From: Verrucomicrobiota bacterium
Lineage (GTDB): Bacteria > Verrucomicrobiota > Kiritimatiellia > RFP12 > UBA1067
Direction: 5' to 3'
DNA length: 36,974 nt
Assembly: GCA_016288465.1 (NCBI GenBank)
Contig: JAEEZC010000370.1
Location: 1-36,974, forward strand
Below, one piece after another: positions 15,458-24,469 of the stretch; the stretch's first letter is position 1; every line of letters starts with the position of its first letter. The notes below the pieces were generated by a model. It saw only the letters and a program-made list of their open reading frames with translations, was not told where the DNA came from and did no database searches. The position numbers and the translations under genes are program-made.

Positions 15458-16592
15458 AGCCTTTTTTCGCGGCAGACCGCCAGCGATGCGGAGAGACGCC
15501 TTCGGTCTCGCGGAAGGTCTTGCAGAAGTAGGAGGCGTTGCAGAATCCCGTCTCGTGGGCCACGGCTGAGAGCTTGAGGTCGGTGTCCGCCATAAGCCGC
15601 TTTGCCGCGCTCATGCGCTGTCGCGAAATCTCGTCAAGCATGGATCGCCCGAGCTCTCGGTTGGCTATCCTGTTGAGTCGGTCGAGCGAGACGCCGACCT
15701 TGTCGGCGACCTGCGCCGGGCCGAACGGCCTGGACATGTTGGTGCAGATGTACGACATCGCGGCGCGGAGGACCGGGTCTTCGGCGGCGACCGCGTCGGT
15801 CGAACGACGCACGGCGATGCCAAGAGGCGGAACCGCGACGGACGACGTGCGGGAGGCGCGTCCGTCCATCATCCGCTGCAGAAGGTTCACGGCCTTCGTG
15901 CAGATCGTCTCGGAGTCGTGGCGTATGGCCGAGATGGGCATGTCCTTGTGCGTGGTGTGGATCGGGTTCTCGAAGCCGGAGAGAATAGCCACCTCGTGCG
16001 GCACCGATATTCGGCGGTCGTTGCAGACTCTTGCGAGGAAGGACGCATTGTAGGCGTTGAAGGTGAGGACTGCGACAGGCTTGCGCGCGGCTGCGAGAGT
16101 GCGCGCGGTCCAGTCTGCAATCTCAAGCCGGTCGCTGGGCCGTCCACGCTCTGCGGGCCAGCGCCATTTCTCGGGACGAGGCTCGCCGAAGGCGTCGGCG
16201 AAGGCGCGGTAGCGCCTTTCGTGAAGGGAGGTCCACTCCGGCGCAAAGAACGCCGCATGAGTGAAGCTGCGCTCGCGGAAGTGCTCCGCCGCCATTCTGC
16301 CGAGAGCGGACTCGTCGGTGAAGACGTGGCCGAAGTCCTCGCGGTTGGAGACGCCGATGATGTTCACTACGGGAATGCCGCGCGAGAGCACGTCGTCGAG
16401 GAACCTGTTCATCACGGGCACGTCGAAGAGCATCGCGATGACGCCGTCGCCGCGCCAGCCGCGCGGAGGATTGTACCTCTCGTCCATCTCGAGATACCAG
16501 CCGCGCTCCATCGCAAGGGCCGTGATGCTCGAGTAGTAGTTCTGCATGTACGGCCCGCCGAGCAGAAGAACGTTTTTTGCACGCTTACCCAT
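15435..16592 (-). CDS. XylR-type transcriptional regulator (sugar-binding domain plus AraC HTH)
   Basis: A 385-residue regulator, about the length of E. coli XylR (392). Residues about 5-275 form a LacI/periplasmic-binding-like ligand domain (NVLLLGGPYMQNYY, GDGVIAMLF, GIPVVNIIG, VAVLTFNAYNA, EVAILSGFEN). Residues about 285-376 form an AraC-type pair of helix-turn-helix motifs (VADKVGVSLDRLNRI and KLSAVAHETGFCNASYFCK). It should bind a sugar released from the glycan and activate catabolic genes. I start it at ATG 16592 (MGKRAKNV) because an extended -10 lies 9 nt upstream; the longer frame to 16760 would run through that promoter and the operators. The gene is convergent with the GH20 gene and divergent from the five-gene operon, and both carry its candidate site. 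Confidence 0.9.
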   Translation of the reverse strand: MGKRAKNVLLLGGPYMQNYYSSITALAMERGWYLEMDERYNPPRGWRGDGVIAMLFDVPVMNRFLDDVLSRGIPVVNIIGVSNREDFGHVFTDESALGRMAAEHFRERSFTHAAFFAPEWTSLHERRYRAFADAFGEPRPEKWRWPAERGRPSDRLEIADWTARTLAAARKPVAVLTFNAYNASFLARVCNDRRISVPHEVAILSGFENPIHTTHKDMPISAIRHDSETICTKAVNLLQRMMDGRASRTSSVAVPPLGIAVRRSTDAVAAEDPVLRAAMSYICTNMSRPFGPAQVADKVGVSLDRLNRIANRELGRSMLDEISRQRMSAAKRLMADTDLKLSAVAHETGFCNASYFCKTFRETEGVSPHRWRSAAKKGSIPAARS

Positions 16593-16601
16593 GACGCTGG
16601 G

Positions 16602-16655
16602 ATTATACCACATCCATGGGAAAATGTCATTCCTGCCGCATAGGATGACACTTTT
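16602..16655 (-). promoter_or_regulatory. Promoter of the XylR-type gene with overlapping operator half-sites
   Basis: On the minus strand ATGACA (16630-16625), a 17-bp spacer and TATAAT (16607-16602, preceded by TGG) form a strong promoter; the start codon is 9 nt past the -10 box, so the mRNA is probably leaderless. The -35 lies inside AAAATGTCA (16621-16629), which is the inverse of the operator half-site TGACATTTT. A further half-site-like TGACACTTTT lies at 16646-16655. This suggests autoregulation, probably repression. Confidence 0.6.
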
Positions 16656-16671
16656 AACGATGCCTGGATAT

Positions 16672-16737
16672 TGACATTTTCGCACTGCAAAAATAACACT
16701 GTTTCCGATGGCGCGCGTGATTGGCGTGTGGTACAAT
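16672..16737 (+). promoter_or_regulatory. XylR-type operator and promoter of the PHP/Gfo-Idh operon
   Basis: TGACATTTT (16672-16680), 8 bp, AAAAATAACA (16689-16698), then exactly 33 bp to TGG-TACAAT with the hexamer at 16732-16737. The half-sites are identical to those before the GH20 gene, as is the spacing. A weak -35 again suggests activation. The predicted leader is about 40 nt to the ATG at 16783. Confidence 0.65.
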
Positions 16738-16782
16738 ATCTTCGGAATCTGGAACAACACTCATTTTCGGAGATGCCGTAGA

Positions 16783-18048
16783 ATGAACAGAAGGGAATTC
16801 ATGGTCGCGGCGGCCGGGGCGGCGGTGGCCGGAGCGGTGCGCGCGGAAGGCGCAGTCGGTGGCGAGGCCCGGTCCGTGCAGGGGCGCAACAGGCGTCCGT
16901 ACCAGGGTGTAGACTGGACCAGCGCCATCCAGATACGCGGCACGACGCACGTCCACTGCACTAAGCAGGCGGACCTCGACGCGGTGCTGAAGCACGTGGA
17001 GTTCCTCACGCTTTCCAACTACTATCCGAGCGCGCCGTGGTATCCTCTCTCGAAGATGACGGAGAACTACTGGCGCGTCCACCACGACTTCCCTGTCGTC
17101 GTGAACGGCAGGCGCAAGGACGGCCCGTTCGACTGGAACGCGATCGTCGGCAAGTGGATATCGGAGCTGCCTGCGGAGATGCAGCGGCAGTATCCGTTCA
17201 AGGAGGGCGGAAAGCTGTTCGGTCCGCTTCCTGAAGGCGTCCTTGAGGCGCCCAACGCCGAGCACCATGCGTTTCTGATGGAGAACGGCCGCAACCACGG
17301 GCATCTGCACATGAACTCTCCGGGCTCGCTCTTCGCGTCAGGCACGTTCGACCAGAACCAGAAGAACCGTTTCCAGACCGGCACGCGCGGAGGCTACCAC
17401 TTCGGCTCAGGAGAGTTCTGGAAGACTGCGGTGGACCGGATGATTGAGGGGCTGATCTATCCTGACGGCGGCGGCGTCACCATAAACCATCCGTCTTGGT
17501 CCGGGTACGAACGCGGTTTGCTGCTCAGGCTCCTGGACTACGATCCGCGTGTTCTCGGGATAGAGGTGCTTGAGGCTGGCGTAAACAGCGAGGCGTACTG
17601 GGACTGGATCTTGGCTACGGGGCGTCAGTGCTTTGGGTTCTTTGTGCCAGACCACAAGATAAGGCCGGCGAACGGAGCCTTCGGGGTGAACGTGCTCGTC
17701 ACGGAGGAGAGGACGGCGCACGCATGCCTCAAGGCCTATCGCGAGGGCAACTTCTACGGCGCGAAGCGCGGGCTGAACGAGCTGAGGTTCACGCGCATCG
17801 CCTTCGAGGGCACGACCGTCGAGGCGGAGACGGACAAGCCAGCCGACTTCAAAGTTATAACGGCGAACGGAGTAGTGAAGGAGGCGAAGGGCGCGACGTC
17901 CATAAAGTGGGAGATGGAGGGACGCAGCGGCTGGTGCGGTCCGAGAGAGAGCTTCCACGTGTTCGCGCGAGTCAAGGCGTCGGCGGTAGGCGGCAGCGGC
18001 GAGGAGCTGTTCTCCCAGCCGATGATGCTGGTTCCCGGCGTGTGCTGA
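16783..18048 (+). CDS. Secreted PHP-like metallohydrolase family protein (Tat leader)
   Basis: A 421-residue protein starting with the Tat-type leader NRREFMVAAAGAAVAGA. I choose ATG 16783 because the earlier in-frame ATG at 16708 lies inside the predicted promoter; GGAG sits about 10 nt upstream. TTHVHCTKQAD (His56, His58), a VTINHPSW segment, GIEVLEAG and a GFFVPDHK motif near the end match the order of metal ligands in PHP-domain proteins, which are phosphoesterases of the amidohydrolase-like barrel class. The stretch of about residues 125-215 is an insertion relative to small PHP proteins. The C-terminal 100 residues are a beta-rich add-on. The substrate is unknown; as first gene of a glycan operon it may act on a phosphorylated or esterified sugar. 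This is inference. Confidence 0.7.
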   Translation: MNRREFMVAAAGAAVAGAVRAEGAVGGEARSVQGRNRRPYQGVDWTSAIQIRGTTHVHCTKQADLDAVLKHVEFLTLSNYYPSAPWYPLSKMTENYWRVHHDFPVVVNGRRKDGPFDWNAIVGKWISELPAEMQRQYPFKEGGKLFGPLPEGVLEAPNAEHHAFLMENGRNHGHLHMNSPGSLFASGTFDQNQKNRFQTGTRGGYHFGSGEFWKTAVDRMIEGLIYPDGGGVTINHPSWSGYERGLLLRLLDYDPRVLGIEVLEAGVNSEAYWDWILATGRQCFGFFVPDHKIRPANGAFGVNVLVTEERTAHACLKAYREGNFYGAKRGLNELRFTRIAFEGTTVEAETDKPADFKVITANGVVKEAKGATSIKWEMEGRSGWCGPRESFHVFARVKASAVGGSGEELFSQPMMLVPGVC

Positions 18049-18078
18049 CGTTGCAGGCAATCAAGGAGGAAACGCAAG

Positions 18079-19626
18079 ATGATGAAGACAGGCAGGCGTG
18101 GTTTCATAACCGGTATGGCGGGGCTCGGGCTCTTCGGCGCGGGCGGCTGCATTACGGGCGGGGGCGTCTTTTCGATCGGCGGGAGGCATCCGGGCGAGAA
18201 GCTCAGGTTCGGCGTCATCGGAGCCGGTGGCAAGGGCTTCACCGACTGGACCATGGCGTTCAAGCACGGCGAGCTGCCGGTCGCGATCTGCGACGTCGAC
18301 CGCCGCGAGATCGACACGTCGCTCGAGTTCCTCCACAAGAGCGGCTTCGACACATCCTCCATATCGATATACACCGACTATCGCAGGATGCTCGACGACC
18401 AGTCAAAGCTGAAGCTCGACATGGTGAGCGTCTCGACGCCGGACCACATGCACGCCGCGCAGGCGATCTCGGCGATGAGGCAGGGGATAAGCTGCTACGT
18501 GCAGAAGCCGCTCGTCAGAACCCTTTGGGAGGCGCGGTATTTCGGCAAGGTCGCGAAGGAGAGCGGCTGCATCGTGCAGATGGGCAACCAGGGCTCTGCC
18601 GCGCACGGACACAGGAGGAACGTGGAGCTTCTGCAGCAAGGCGTCATCGGCGAAGTCACCGAAATCTACGTATGGACCGACCGCCCGATCTGGTTTCAGG
18701 GCGACATGGCCATGAAGTTCTCCCGCAACCGTCCCGTGCATGCGCCTGCCGCGCTCGACTGGGACTCGTGGCTCGGCACTGCGGCGTCGCGTGCGTATCC
18801 CGAGGATCGTCCAGCCGGAATGAAGCTGCCCTGCAGGAACCAGTGGGCGGCCAACATCCTCGGCGTCTACCACAAGTTCAACTGGAGAGCGTTCCACGAC
18901 TTCGGCACCGGAGCCTTCGGCGACATGGCGTGCCACACGCTCAACCTTCCGTTCAGAGGCGCGGAGCTCGGAGCTGCGGTCGGCGCCGAGTGTCAGGAGC
19001 AGGCCGAGGGCAATTGCGTGGCGTATCCGTCGCGGAGCCACGTAAAGGTTGTGTACGCGGCCCGCAAGTCGAAGGCGCGGCCAGGGAAGGAGCTCCCCGC
19101 CGTGACGATGCACTGGTACGACGGTGGGATGCGTCCGTCCGACGAGAAGCTCGCGCCGATTATGAAGGCGCTTGGCGACGATCCGCAGAACGGGTGCGTA
19201 ATAGTCGGTACGAAGGGCATGATGGCCTCGCTCGACGCATACGGAATCAACTGCGTCGTGCTGATGGACGGTGAGAAGTCGCCGCGCAGCACGAAGGAGC
19301 ACGAGGCCTGCGCCGAAAGCGTGGTCGCGCCGTACATCCCGCGTCGGAAGGGCACTACGGAGAACATCGGCAAGGACACGAACTACGAGCAGGTCTCCGA
19401 GCTCTGCGAGGCCATCAAAGGCGAGGGACCGGTATTCCGCGACACTGGGTCGAGATGCTTCTCGGATGTCGACTACGCAGTGCCGATCATGGAGGGCATG
19501 CTTGTCGGGTGCATAGCCCAACGCGTGCCCGGCGCACTCAGATGGGACAGCGAAAGGCAGTCGTTCGACAGCCGCGAGGCGAACGCGATGGTGAGGCCGT
19601 ACATACGCCGCGGCTGGGAATTCTGA
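18079..19626 (+). CDS. Gfo/Idh/MocA family oxidoreductase with Tat-like leader
   Basis: A 515-residue NAD(P)-dependent sugar oxidoreductase. It starts TGRRGFITGMAGLGLFGAGGC, a Tat-type leader with a possible lipobox Cys. The Rossmann nucleotide loop is FGVIGAGGKG (44-53 region), followed by AICDVDRRE, VSVSTPDHMHA and YVQKPLVRT, which places the EKP-type motif as QKP with the catalytic Lys kept. The C-terminal sheet domain carries GAFGDMACHTLN, typical of secreted oxidoreductases of PVC and Bacteroidota that oxidise or isomerise glycosides at C3 or act as glycosidases through a transient oxidation step. AGGAGG (18064-18069) gives a strong ribosome site. It lies 30 bp downstream of the PHP-like gene, in the same operon, and probably prepares a sugar for the following isomerase. 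Confidence 0.9.
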   Translation: MMKTGRRGFITGMAGLGLFGAGGCITGGGVFSIGGRHPGEKLRFGVIGAGGKGFTDWTMAFKHGELPVAICDVDRREIDTSLEFLHKSGFDTSSISIYTDYRRMLDDQSKLKLDMVSVSTPDHMHAAQAISAMRQGISCYVQKPLVRTLWEARYFGKVAKESGCIVQMGNQGSAAHGHRRNVELLQQGVIGEVTEIYVWTDRPIWFQGDMAMKFSRNRPVHAPAALDWDSWLGTAASRAYPEDRPAGMKLPCRNQWAANILGVYHKFNWRAFHDFGTGAFGDMACHTLNLPFRGAELGAAVGAECQEQAEGNCVAYPSRSHVKVVYAARKSKARPGKELPAVTMHWYDGGMRPSDEKLAPIMKALGDDPQNGCVIVGTKGMMASLDAYGINCVVLMDGEKSPRSTKEHEACAESVVAPYIPRRKGTTENIGKDTNYEQVSELCEAIKGEGPVFRDTGSRCFSDVDYAVPIMEGMLVGCIAQRVPGALRWDSERQSFDSREANAMVRPYIRRGWEF

Positions 19627-19648
19627 CATAGAGAAAGGGTAGAGTGAT

Positions 19649-21541
19649 ATGCTGATGACGCGCAGGGAGCATTTGAGACTGTTGGGGCTTGCGGCCGCAG
19701 GCGCGGCGGCGAGTCCTCTTCGCGGGCTGTGCGGGGCCGAAGGCGGTGCGCCGTTCTTCGCCGTGCAGCTCTACTCCATACACAAGATACTGTGGAACGA
19801 TCCGGCGCGCATCTTCGCGGCGCTCAAGGAGGCCGGATACGACGGCGTGGAGTTTGCGGGGTATGCGGGACGCAGCGCGAAGGATATAAAGGCGCTTCTC
19901 GCGGATGCCGGGCTCGTCGGCGCTGGCACTCACGTCAACGGCAACGTCGCGCTTGTCGGCGACGAGCTCTCGCGTACGCTTGACTTCTGCGCCGAGGCAG
20001 GACTGGAAAGCGTCACCACTCCGCATGCAAAGTGCGACGACGAGGACGCATACCGCAGGTTCGGACACAAGATGGGCCTTGCTGCGGAGGCGGCCGCCAA
20101 GTACGGCATAAAGGTCGGCATCCACACGACCTACCACCACTTCACGACGAAATACGGCGACAGGACAGCGTGGGACGCGATCTACTCCGACGCCTCTCCG
20201 CTTCTCCAGCAGCAGGTCGACACCGGCAACACGTTCAACACCGGAACCGACGTTGTGGCGCTGCTCAGAAAGTACCGCAACCGACACCACTCCATACATC
20301 TGAAGGAGAACGTGCCGACGGTCGACGGAGTCTTCGGAGTGCCGCCAACCGACGGAGGCTCGGTCGTGCCGTGGAAGGACGTCTTCGACTACATGGCGAC
20401 CGAGATCGGCCACAGATGGTACATCGTGGAGGCCGAGGGCAGACCGGATTCGCTTGAACCATGTCTTGAGAATCGCCGCTGGTTGCGCAGGTACTTCGCA
20501 CTTGGTTCGGTGGCTGCGGCGTCCGTTACGTCGAAGCAGACGACGTCGGCGGCATCGTCGCCGAAGCCTGAGTTCGCATGGTCCTTCCTCGCGCACTTCG
20601 GCATGAACATGTGGGGCGACATCGTGTCCAAGCCCGGGCGCGACGGCCTCATCAAGAAGAGGCTTACGGACGAGGAGTTCGCGCTCGTGTGCGGCGACGA
20701 CTACCTCAAGCTCGACCGCGTCAAGTTTGACGAGCGCCTTTGGCGTGATCTCTCCACCCAGTTGCAGAAGGACGGCTGCAACCAGATAGTCGTGGACGTC
20801 GGCGAGTTTCTCAGGTACCCAAGCCATCCGGAGCTCGCCGTGAAGGGCAGCTGGTCGCCCGAGCGTCTCTCCGCCGAGGTCAGGCGGCTCAACGGCATGG
20901 GCTTCGAGGTCGTGCCCAAGCTCAACTTCTCCTGCTGCCACCGCACATGGCTCGGCCCGTATTCGCGAATGATTTCGACGCCCAAGTACTATGAGGTCTG
21001 CTCGGACGTCATCCGCGACACGCTTGAGGTCTTCAAGGGCACGCGTTTCCTGCACATCGGCATGGACGAAGAGCACATGCCCGACTACCAGAAGTACAAC
21101 ACGATGCTCATCGTCCGGCAGGGCGATCTTTGGTGGCACGACGCGCTTTGGCTCGTGAAGGAGGTCGAAAAGCACGGCGTCCGCGCCTGGATGTGGCACG
21201 ACTATCTGCGCAAGGGCAAGATCGCCGATTTCGAGAGGCGCATGCCGAAGAGCGTCGTGCAAAGCCCGTGGACGTACCAGATCGAGAACACCACGCGCTA
21301 CGAGAACCTGCTCTGGACGTTCAAGGCGCTGGCCGACGCAGGCTACGACACGATTCCCTGCAGCTCGCACTGCTATGGCGGCGACGAAGGATTTGTCAAG
21401 ATTGCAGAATGGTGCCGCAAGAACATGAACCCCGAGCATTGGAAGGGATACATGATGGCGCCGTGGATGCAGACCGGCGAAGCGTACCGCAGGCTGCTCT
21501 TCCGCGGGTCAGAGCTCATCGCCGAGGCTCGAAAGGCCTGA
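19649..21541 (+). CDS. Sugar isomerase/epimerase fused to a GH20-like barrel (Tat-like leader)
   Basis: A 630-residue, two-enzyme fusion. After a TRREHLRLLGLAAAGAAA leader, residues about 30-285 are an AP-endonuclease-2-type sugar phosphate isomerase/epimerase barrel (FAVQLYSIHK, GYDGVEFAGYAG, GIKVGIHTTYHHF, HHSIHLKEN, YIVEAEG). A Ser/Thr/Ala-rich linker (287-304) leads to a second barrel (305-630) with FLHIGMDEEH, where Asp473-Glu474 match the catalytic Asp-Glu pair of GH20 hexosaminidases, and VPKLNFSCCHRTWLG and AWMWHDYL add barrel strands. The frame is continuous with no stop, so this is a true fusion. The first barrel may act as the partner of the oxidoreductase upstream (22 bp away) and the second as a hexosaminidase-like glycosidase. 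Alternative starts at 19649 or 19655 do not matter for function. Confidence 0.8.
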   Translation: MLMTRREHLRLLGLAAAGAAASPLRGLCGAEGGAPFFAVQLYSIHKILWNDPARIFAALKEAGYDGVEFAGYAGRSAKDIKALLADAGLVGAGTHVNGNVALVGDELSRTLDFCAEAGLESVTTPHAKCDDEDAYRRFGHKMGLAAEAAAKYGIKVGIHTTYHHFTTKYGDRTAWDAIYSDASPLLQQQVDTGNTFNTGTDVVALLRKYRNRHHSIHLKENVPTVDGVFGVPPTDGGSVVPWKDVFDYMATEIGHRWYIVEAEGRPDSLEPCLENRRWLRRYFALGSVAAASVTSKQTTSAASSPKPEFAWSFLAHFGMNMWGDIVSKPGRDGLIKKRLTDEEFALVCGDDYLKLDRVKFDERLWRDLSTQLQKDGCNQIVVDVGEFLRYPSHPELAVKGSWSPERLSAEVRRLNGMGFEVVPKLNFSCCHRTWLGPYSRMISTPKYYEVCSDVIRDTLEVFKGTRFLHIGMDEEHMPDYQKYNTMLIVRQGDLWWHDALWLVKEVEKHGVRAWMWHDYLRKGKIADFERRMPKSVVQSPWTYQIENTTRYENLLWTFKALADAGYDTIPCSSHCYGGDEGFVKIAEWCRKNMNPEHWKGYMMAPWMQTGEAYRRLLFRGSELIAEARKA

Positions 21542-21581
21542 CGTCCGATTTCACAACCACAAACCAGAAAGAGGTAATGCC

Positions 21582-24452
21582 ATGACGAGTTCCACGATAA
21601 GGAAGAATGCGACCGCAGCTCTTGCCGTGATCTGCTGTGCAGGTGTGGCTTCGGCTGCGATAACCTCGCGTTCATACGTGCAGGAAGGGCTTGTCGCCCA
21701 GTACGACGGCATAAACAACGCCGGGCACGACGCCGCGCACAGCTCGAACGCCGCGACATGGGTCGATCTTACCGGCAACGGCAACGACGGCACCGTCAAT
21801 TCGGCGGTGACGTGGAGCGATAAGGGCTGGGTGAACTCGACGGCGAGCATCAAGCCCGTGACCGTCGGAACAGGTCTTGCCTCGGCGATTGCCGCCGCAG
21901 GAAAGTTCTCTGCCCAGATGACATTCACGCCGACAGACTACAACACTACCAAGACCTCGCTTTTCGGGCAAAACCCCAATACCCAGAACCAGTTCAACAT
22001 TGAGCGCAACGAATCCGGTTACATCGGCTTTTATGCGGGCAACCCCGTTTGGAGGCGCAAGTCCAGTTCTTCCAGGGTGCAAGGAAACAGCTGGGCGCCA
22101 ATCACGCTCAGCGTAGAGGGCGGGAGTACGCAGTATTCCTTCAACGTGTATAACGGGGTGAATCCGAATTCGCCTACCAAGTATACCGTGAACGTGACCG
22201 ATTCGACCAAGATCCTTGCGTTCAGCCAAAGCAGTCAGAGCGTGATCGGCGGCTATACGGGCTCCGATGACATGACCTTTCGCGGCACATACAACGCCTT
22301 CCGCCTCTACAACCGCGAGCTGACTGAAGACGAGATCAAGCTCAACGCGGCGATTGACGCCGTGCGCTTCAACAACGGCGATCCGTCAAGCTACGCGATA
22401 CTGGCGAGCGTTTCGTTCGACGATGCGGGCTATCGTCTCTACGACTTCGCCGCGAATGCGGGTGCTGGTGGCAAGGTGCAGGCGGGCGGTGCTGCCGCTG
22501 CGTCCGTTACGGCGCAGACGAGCGCGGGAACGTCTGCGACCTTCACCGCCGTGCCCGACGCCGGATATGTGTTCCAGGAGTGGACCGGCGACACGGCGGC
22601 CATCGTGTCTGGCTCCGTCATAACGCTGACCGTCTCCGTGAAAGGCGCGGCCGGAGGTTCGCTGCAAGCCGTGTTCCGCAGACGCGGCACCGCACTCGAC
22701 GGCTTGGCGTTCGACCTCGACATGCAGGACGTGAACGCGAACGGCGTTGTCGACGCGTCGGACAGGATCGGCAATGCGATTAAGTTCAGCGCGTCCGATG
22801 CGGCAGACGCCTACGACAAGGCGTGGAGTGCCGATTCGACATACGGCGCATACGTGCCGGGCTTTCGTACGCTCGACGTTGCGGCTCCGATGACGCCTTC
22901 CACGACGAATGCCCAGACGTGTCTTTACTTCCCGCAGCAGATTGTGGCGTCGGACACGGTCTTCAACTCCCGTGTGGATCTTGCCAACTGCGGAATCATG
23001 GGCAACGTCGCGACCTTCTTCGTCCGCTTCAAGTGGGAGGGCGCAGTGGCCGAGGCGAACAACTGCAACGTCGCGCTTCTGCTCAACGGCTGCACGGACG
23101 GATGGTGGAACAACTTCAGGGGATACGTGCTCACGATACGCACGTATGCCAACAAGCCGAACGAGGGATATCTCAACGTCGCCGGCAGTCAGAAGCGGAC
23201 GGGCAACTGGAGCAACCCGATCGGCACGAACGGCTGGGTGGACTGCTTCATGTCGGTCTATCCGAGCCCGACGACGCCGGGTCTCTCCAACGGAGACATC
23301 TACTTCTGCGCCACCCCCAATCTAACCAACGGATCGTTTGCCAACCCTGAGCTGAAGCACTACCACTTTGACGACAGCGCCGCTATGACGAACCTGCAGG
23401 CCACTGCCGCTACGAGCCCGGCCCTGCGCCTTGGCGGTGCGCGCAACGATGTCCACGCCGGAGCCGCATACAGGACGGAGTCTTTCCGCGGCGCCATAGC
23501 CGAGGTGAAGGGCTGGCGCAGGCTTCTGACCGAGGACGAAATGCTGTGCGTCATGGCAGGGCGCCACGGCGCGACTTTCAGCGTCGGCGTGCGGAACGGC
23601 TCTTCGGACGAGTTCGCGTCTTCGGGCGCGGCGGAAGTCTTCGACCCTGTGACGATGCCATGGCAGAGGATGAAAAAGGCTCTCACTGCGTCAGGCCGGA
23701 CGCTGACGATCTCGGCGACAATTCCCGCCGTGAGCGCGAACAGGGCGAGGGTGCTTGAAATAGCGCCGCTCTTCGATGGTACGGGCGACAGATGCGAAGT
23801 CACGATTTCCGCGAACGGCCGCAACGTCGGCTCGTATGATCTCAAGAACACGGCGCGTCGTTCGATTTACATGAACGGAGGATGCTTCGCGCCAGACGCA
23901 GGAGGCAAAGTCGTGATCTCGATAACGCGCCAGGCAGGCTGCGCCGGAACGCTGTCCTTCGACGCGATATCGCTTCTCGGAGCCAACCAGATCGGCATTG
24001 ACGACGGCAGCAAAGGCGAGATGACCGCCGAGGGCAAGGGCGTTATGCAGACTGTTGTCATAGGCGATCCCGAGCACAAACACGCGCAACGTGCGCTTAC
24101 AAGACAGTATCCCAGCCTGTCGCTGCTTTTCGACAGGGGCGAGGGCGTTGCGTACGGCCCGGGATTGCACACCGCTCCGCAGGGCTACGTTTATTCGACG
24201 CGTTTTCTCGAACCGCGAGAAGGGTTTGATCAGCCAGTGCATCTTGAACTTAACGGAGTCCAGGTGTGGTCTGACGCCAATGTCGCGATTGGAGAGGAGC
24301 TTAAGATTGAACTTCCCGCAGAGCGCATGCTGCCGGGACTGAACAAGCTCACGTGGTGCTACGATGCGCCGTCGGCAAACTGGATACAGTTCGATTTCCA
24401 TAGACTGCGGCTCGTTCCGTCTGCATCCGGCACGTTGATAATGATCAGGTAG
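21582..24452 (+). CDS. Large secreted LamG/concanavalin lectin-like protein with InlB-type repeat
   Basis: A 956-residue exported protein with a signal peptide (ATAALAVICCAGVASA). Domains in order: LamG-type sandwich at about 35-265 (YVQEGLVAQYDGINNAG, WVDLTGNGNDGTV, AFRLYNRELTEDEI); a divergent InlB-type beta domain at about 270-365 (TSATFTAVPDAGYVFQEWTG); a Ca-binding loop DVNANGVVDASD near 383-394, as in EF-hand or dockerin modules; a second LamG-type domain at about 430-665 (KGWRRLLTEDEM); and two jelly-roll domains to the end, resembling the tail of polysaccharide lyases. No catalytic motif is certain. It probably binds or displays glycan at the surface, and a link to a cohesin-like partner via the Ca loop is speculative. 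It stands 40 bp after the fusion gene, preceded by AGAGGT. Confidence 0.75.
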   Translation: MTSSTIRKNATAALAVICCAGVASAAITSRSYVQEGLVAQYDGINNAGHDAAHSSNAATWVDLTGNGNDGTVNSAVTWSDKGWVNSTASIKPVTVGTGLASAIAAAGKFSAQMTFTPTDYNTTKTSLFGQNPNTQNQFNIERNESGYIGFYAGNPVWRRKSSSSRVQGNSWAPITLSVEGGSTQYSFNVYNGVNPNSPTKYTVNVTDSTKILAFSQSSQSVIGGYTGSDDMTFRGTYNAFRLYNRELTEDEIKLNAAIDAVRFNNGDPSSYAILASVSFDDAGYRLYDFAANAGAGGKVQAGGAAAASVTAQTSAGTSATFTAVPDAGYVFQEWTGDTAAIVSGSVITLTVSVKGAAGGSLQAVFRRRGTALDGLAFDLDMQDVNANGVVDASDRIGNAIKFSASDAADAYDKAWSADSTYGAYVPGFRTLDVAAPMTPSTTNAQTCLYFPQQIVASDTVFNSRVDLANCGIMGNVATFFVRFKWEGAVAEANNCNVALLLNGCTDGWWNNFRGYVLTIRTYANKPNEGYLNVAGSQKRTGNWSNPIGTNGWVDCFMSVYPSPTTPGLSNGDIYFCATPNLTNGSFANPELKHYHFDDSAAMTNLQATAATSPALRLGGARNDVHAGAAYRTESFRGAIAEVKGWRRLLTEDEMLCVMAGRHGATFSVGVRNGSSDEFASSGAAEVFDPVTMPWQRMKKALTASGRTLTISATIPAVSANRARVLEIAPLFDGTGDRCEVTISANGRNVGSYDLKNTARRSIYMNGGCFAPDAGGKVVISITRQAGCAGTLSFDAISLLGANQIGIDDGSKGEMTAEGKGVMQTVVIGDPEHKHAQRALTRQYPSLSLLFDRGEGVAYGPGLHTAPQGYVYSTRFLEPREGFDQPVHLELNGVQVWSDANVAIGEELKIELPAERMLPGLNKLTWCYDAPSANWIQFDFHRLRLVPSASGTLIMIR

Positions 24453-24469
24453 ACGGGAGGGTACGGGAA

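Noticed and set aside
17628-19274. 548-codon open frame on the plus strand
   Set aside because: Frame-shifted shadow of the PHP-like and Gfo/Idh/MocA genes, Arg-rich and without motif.
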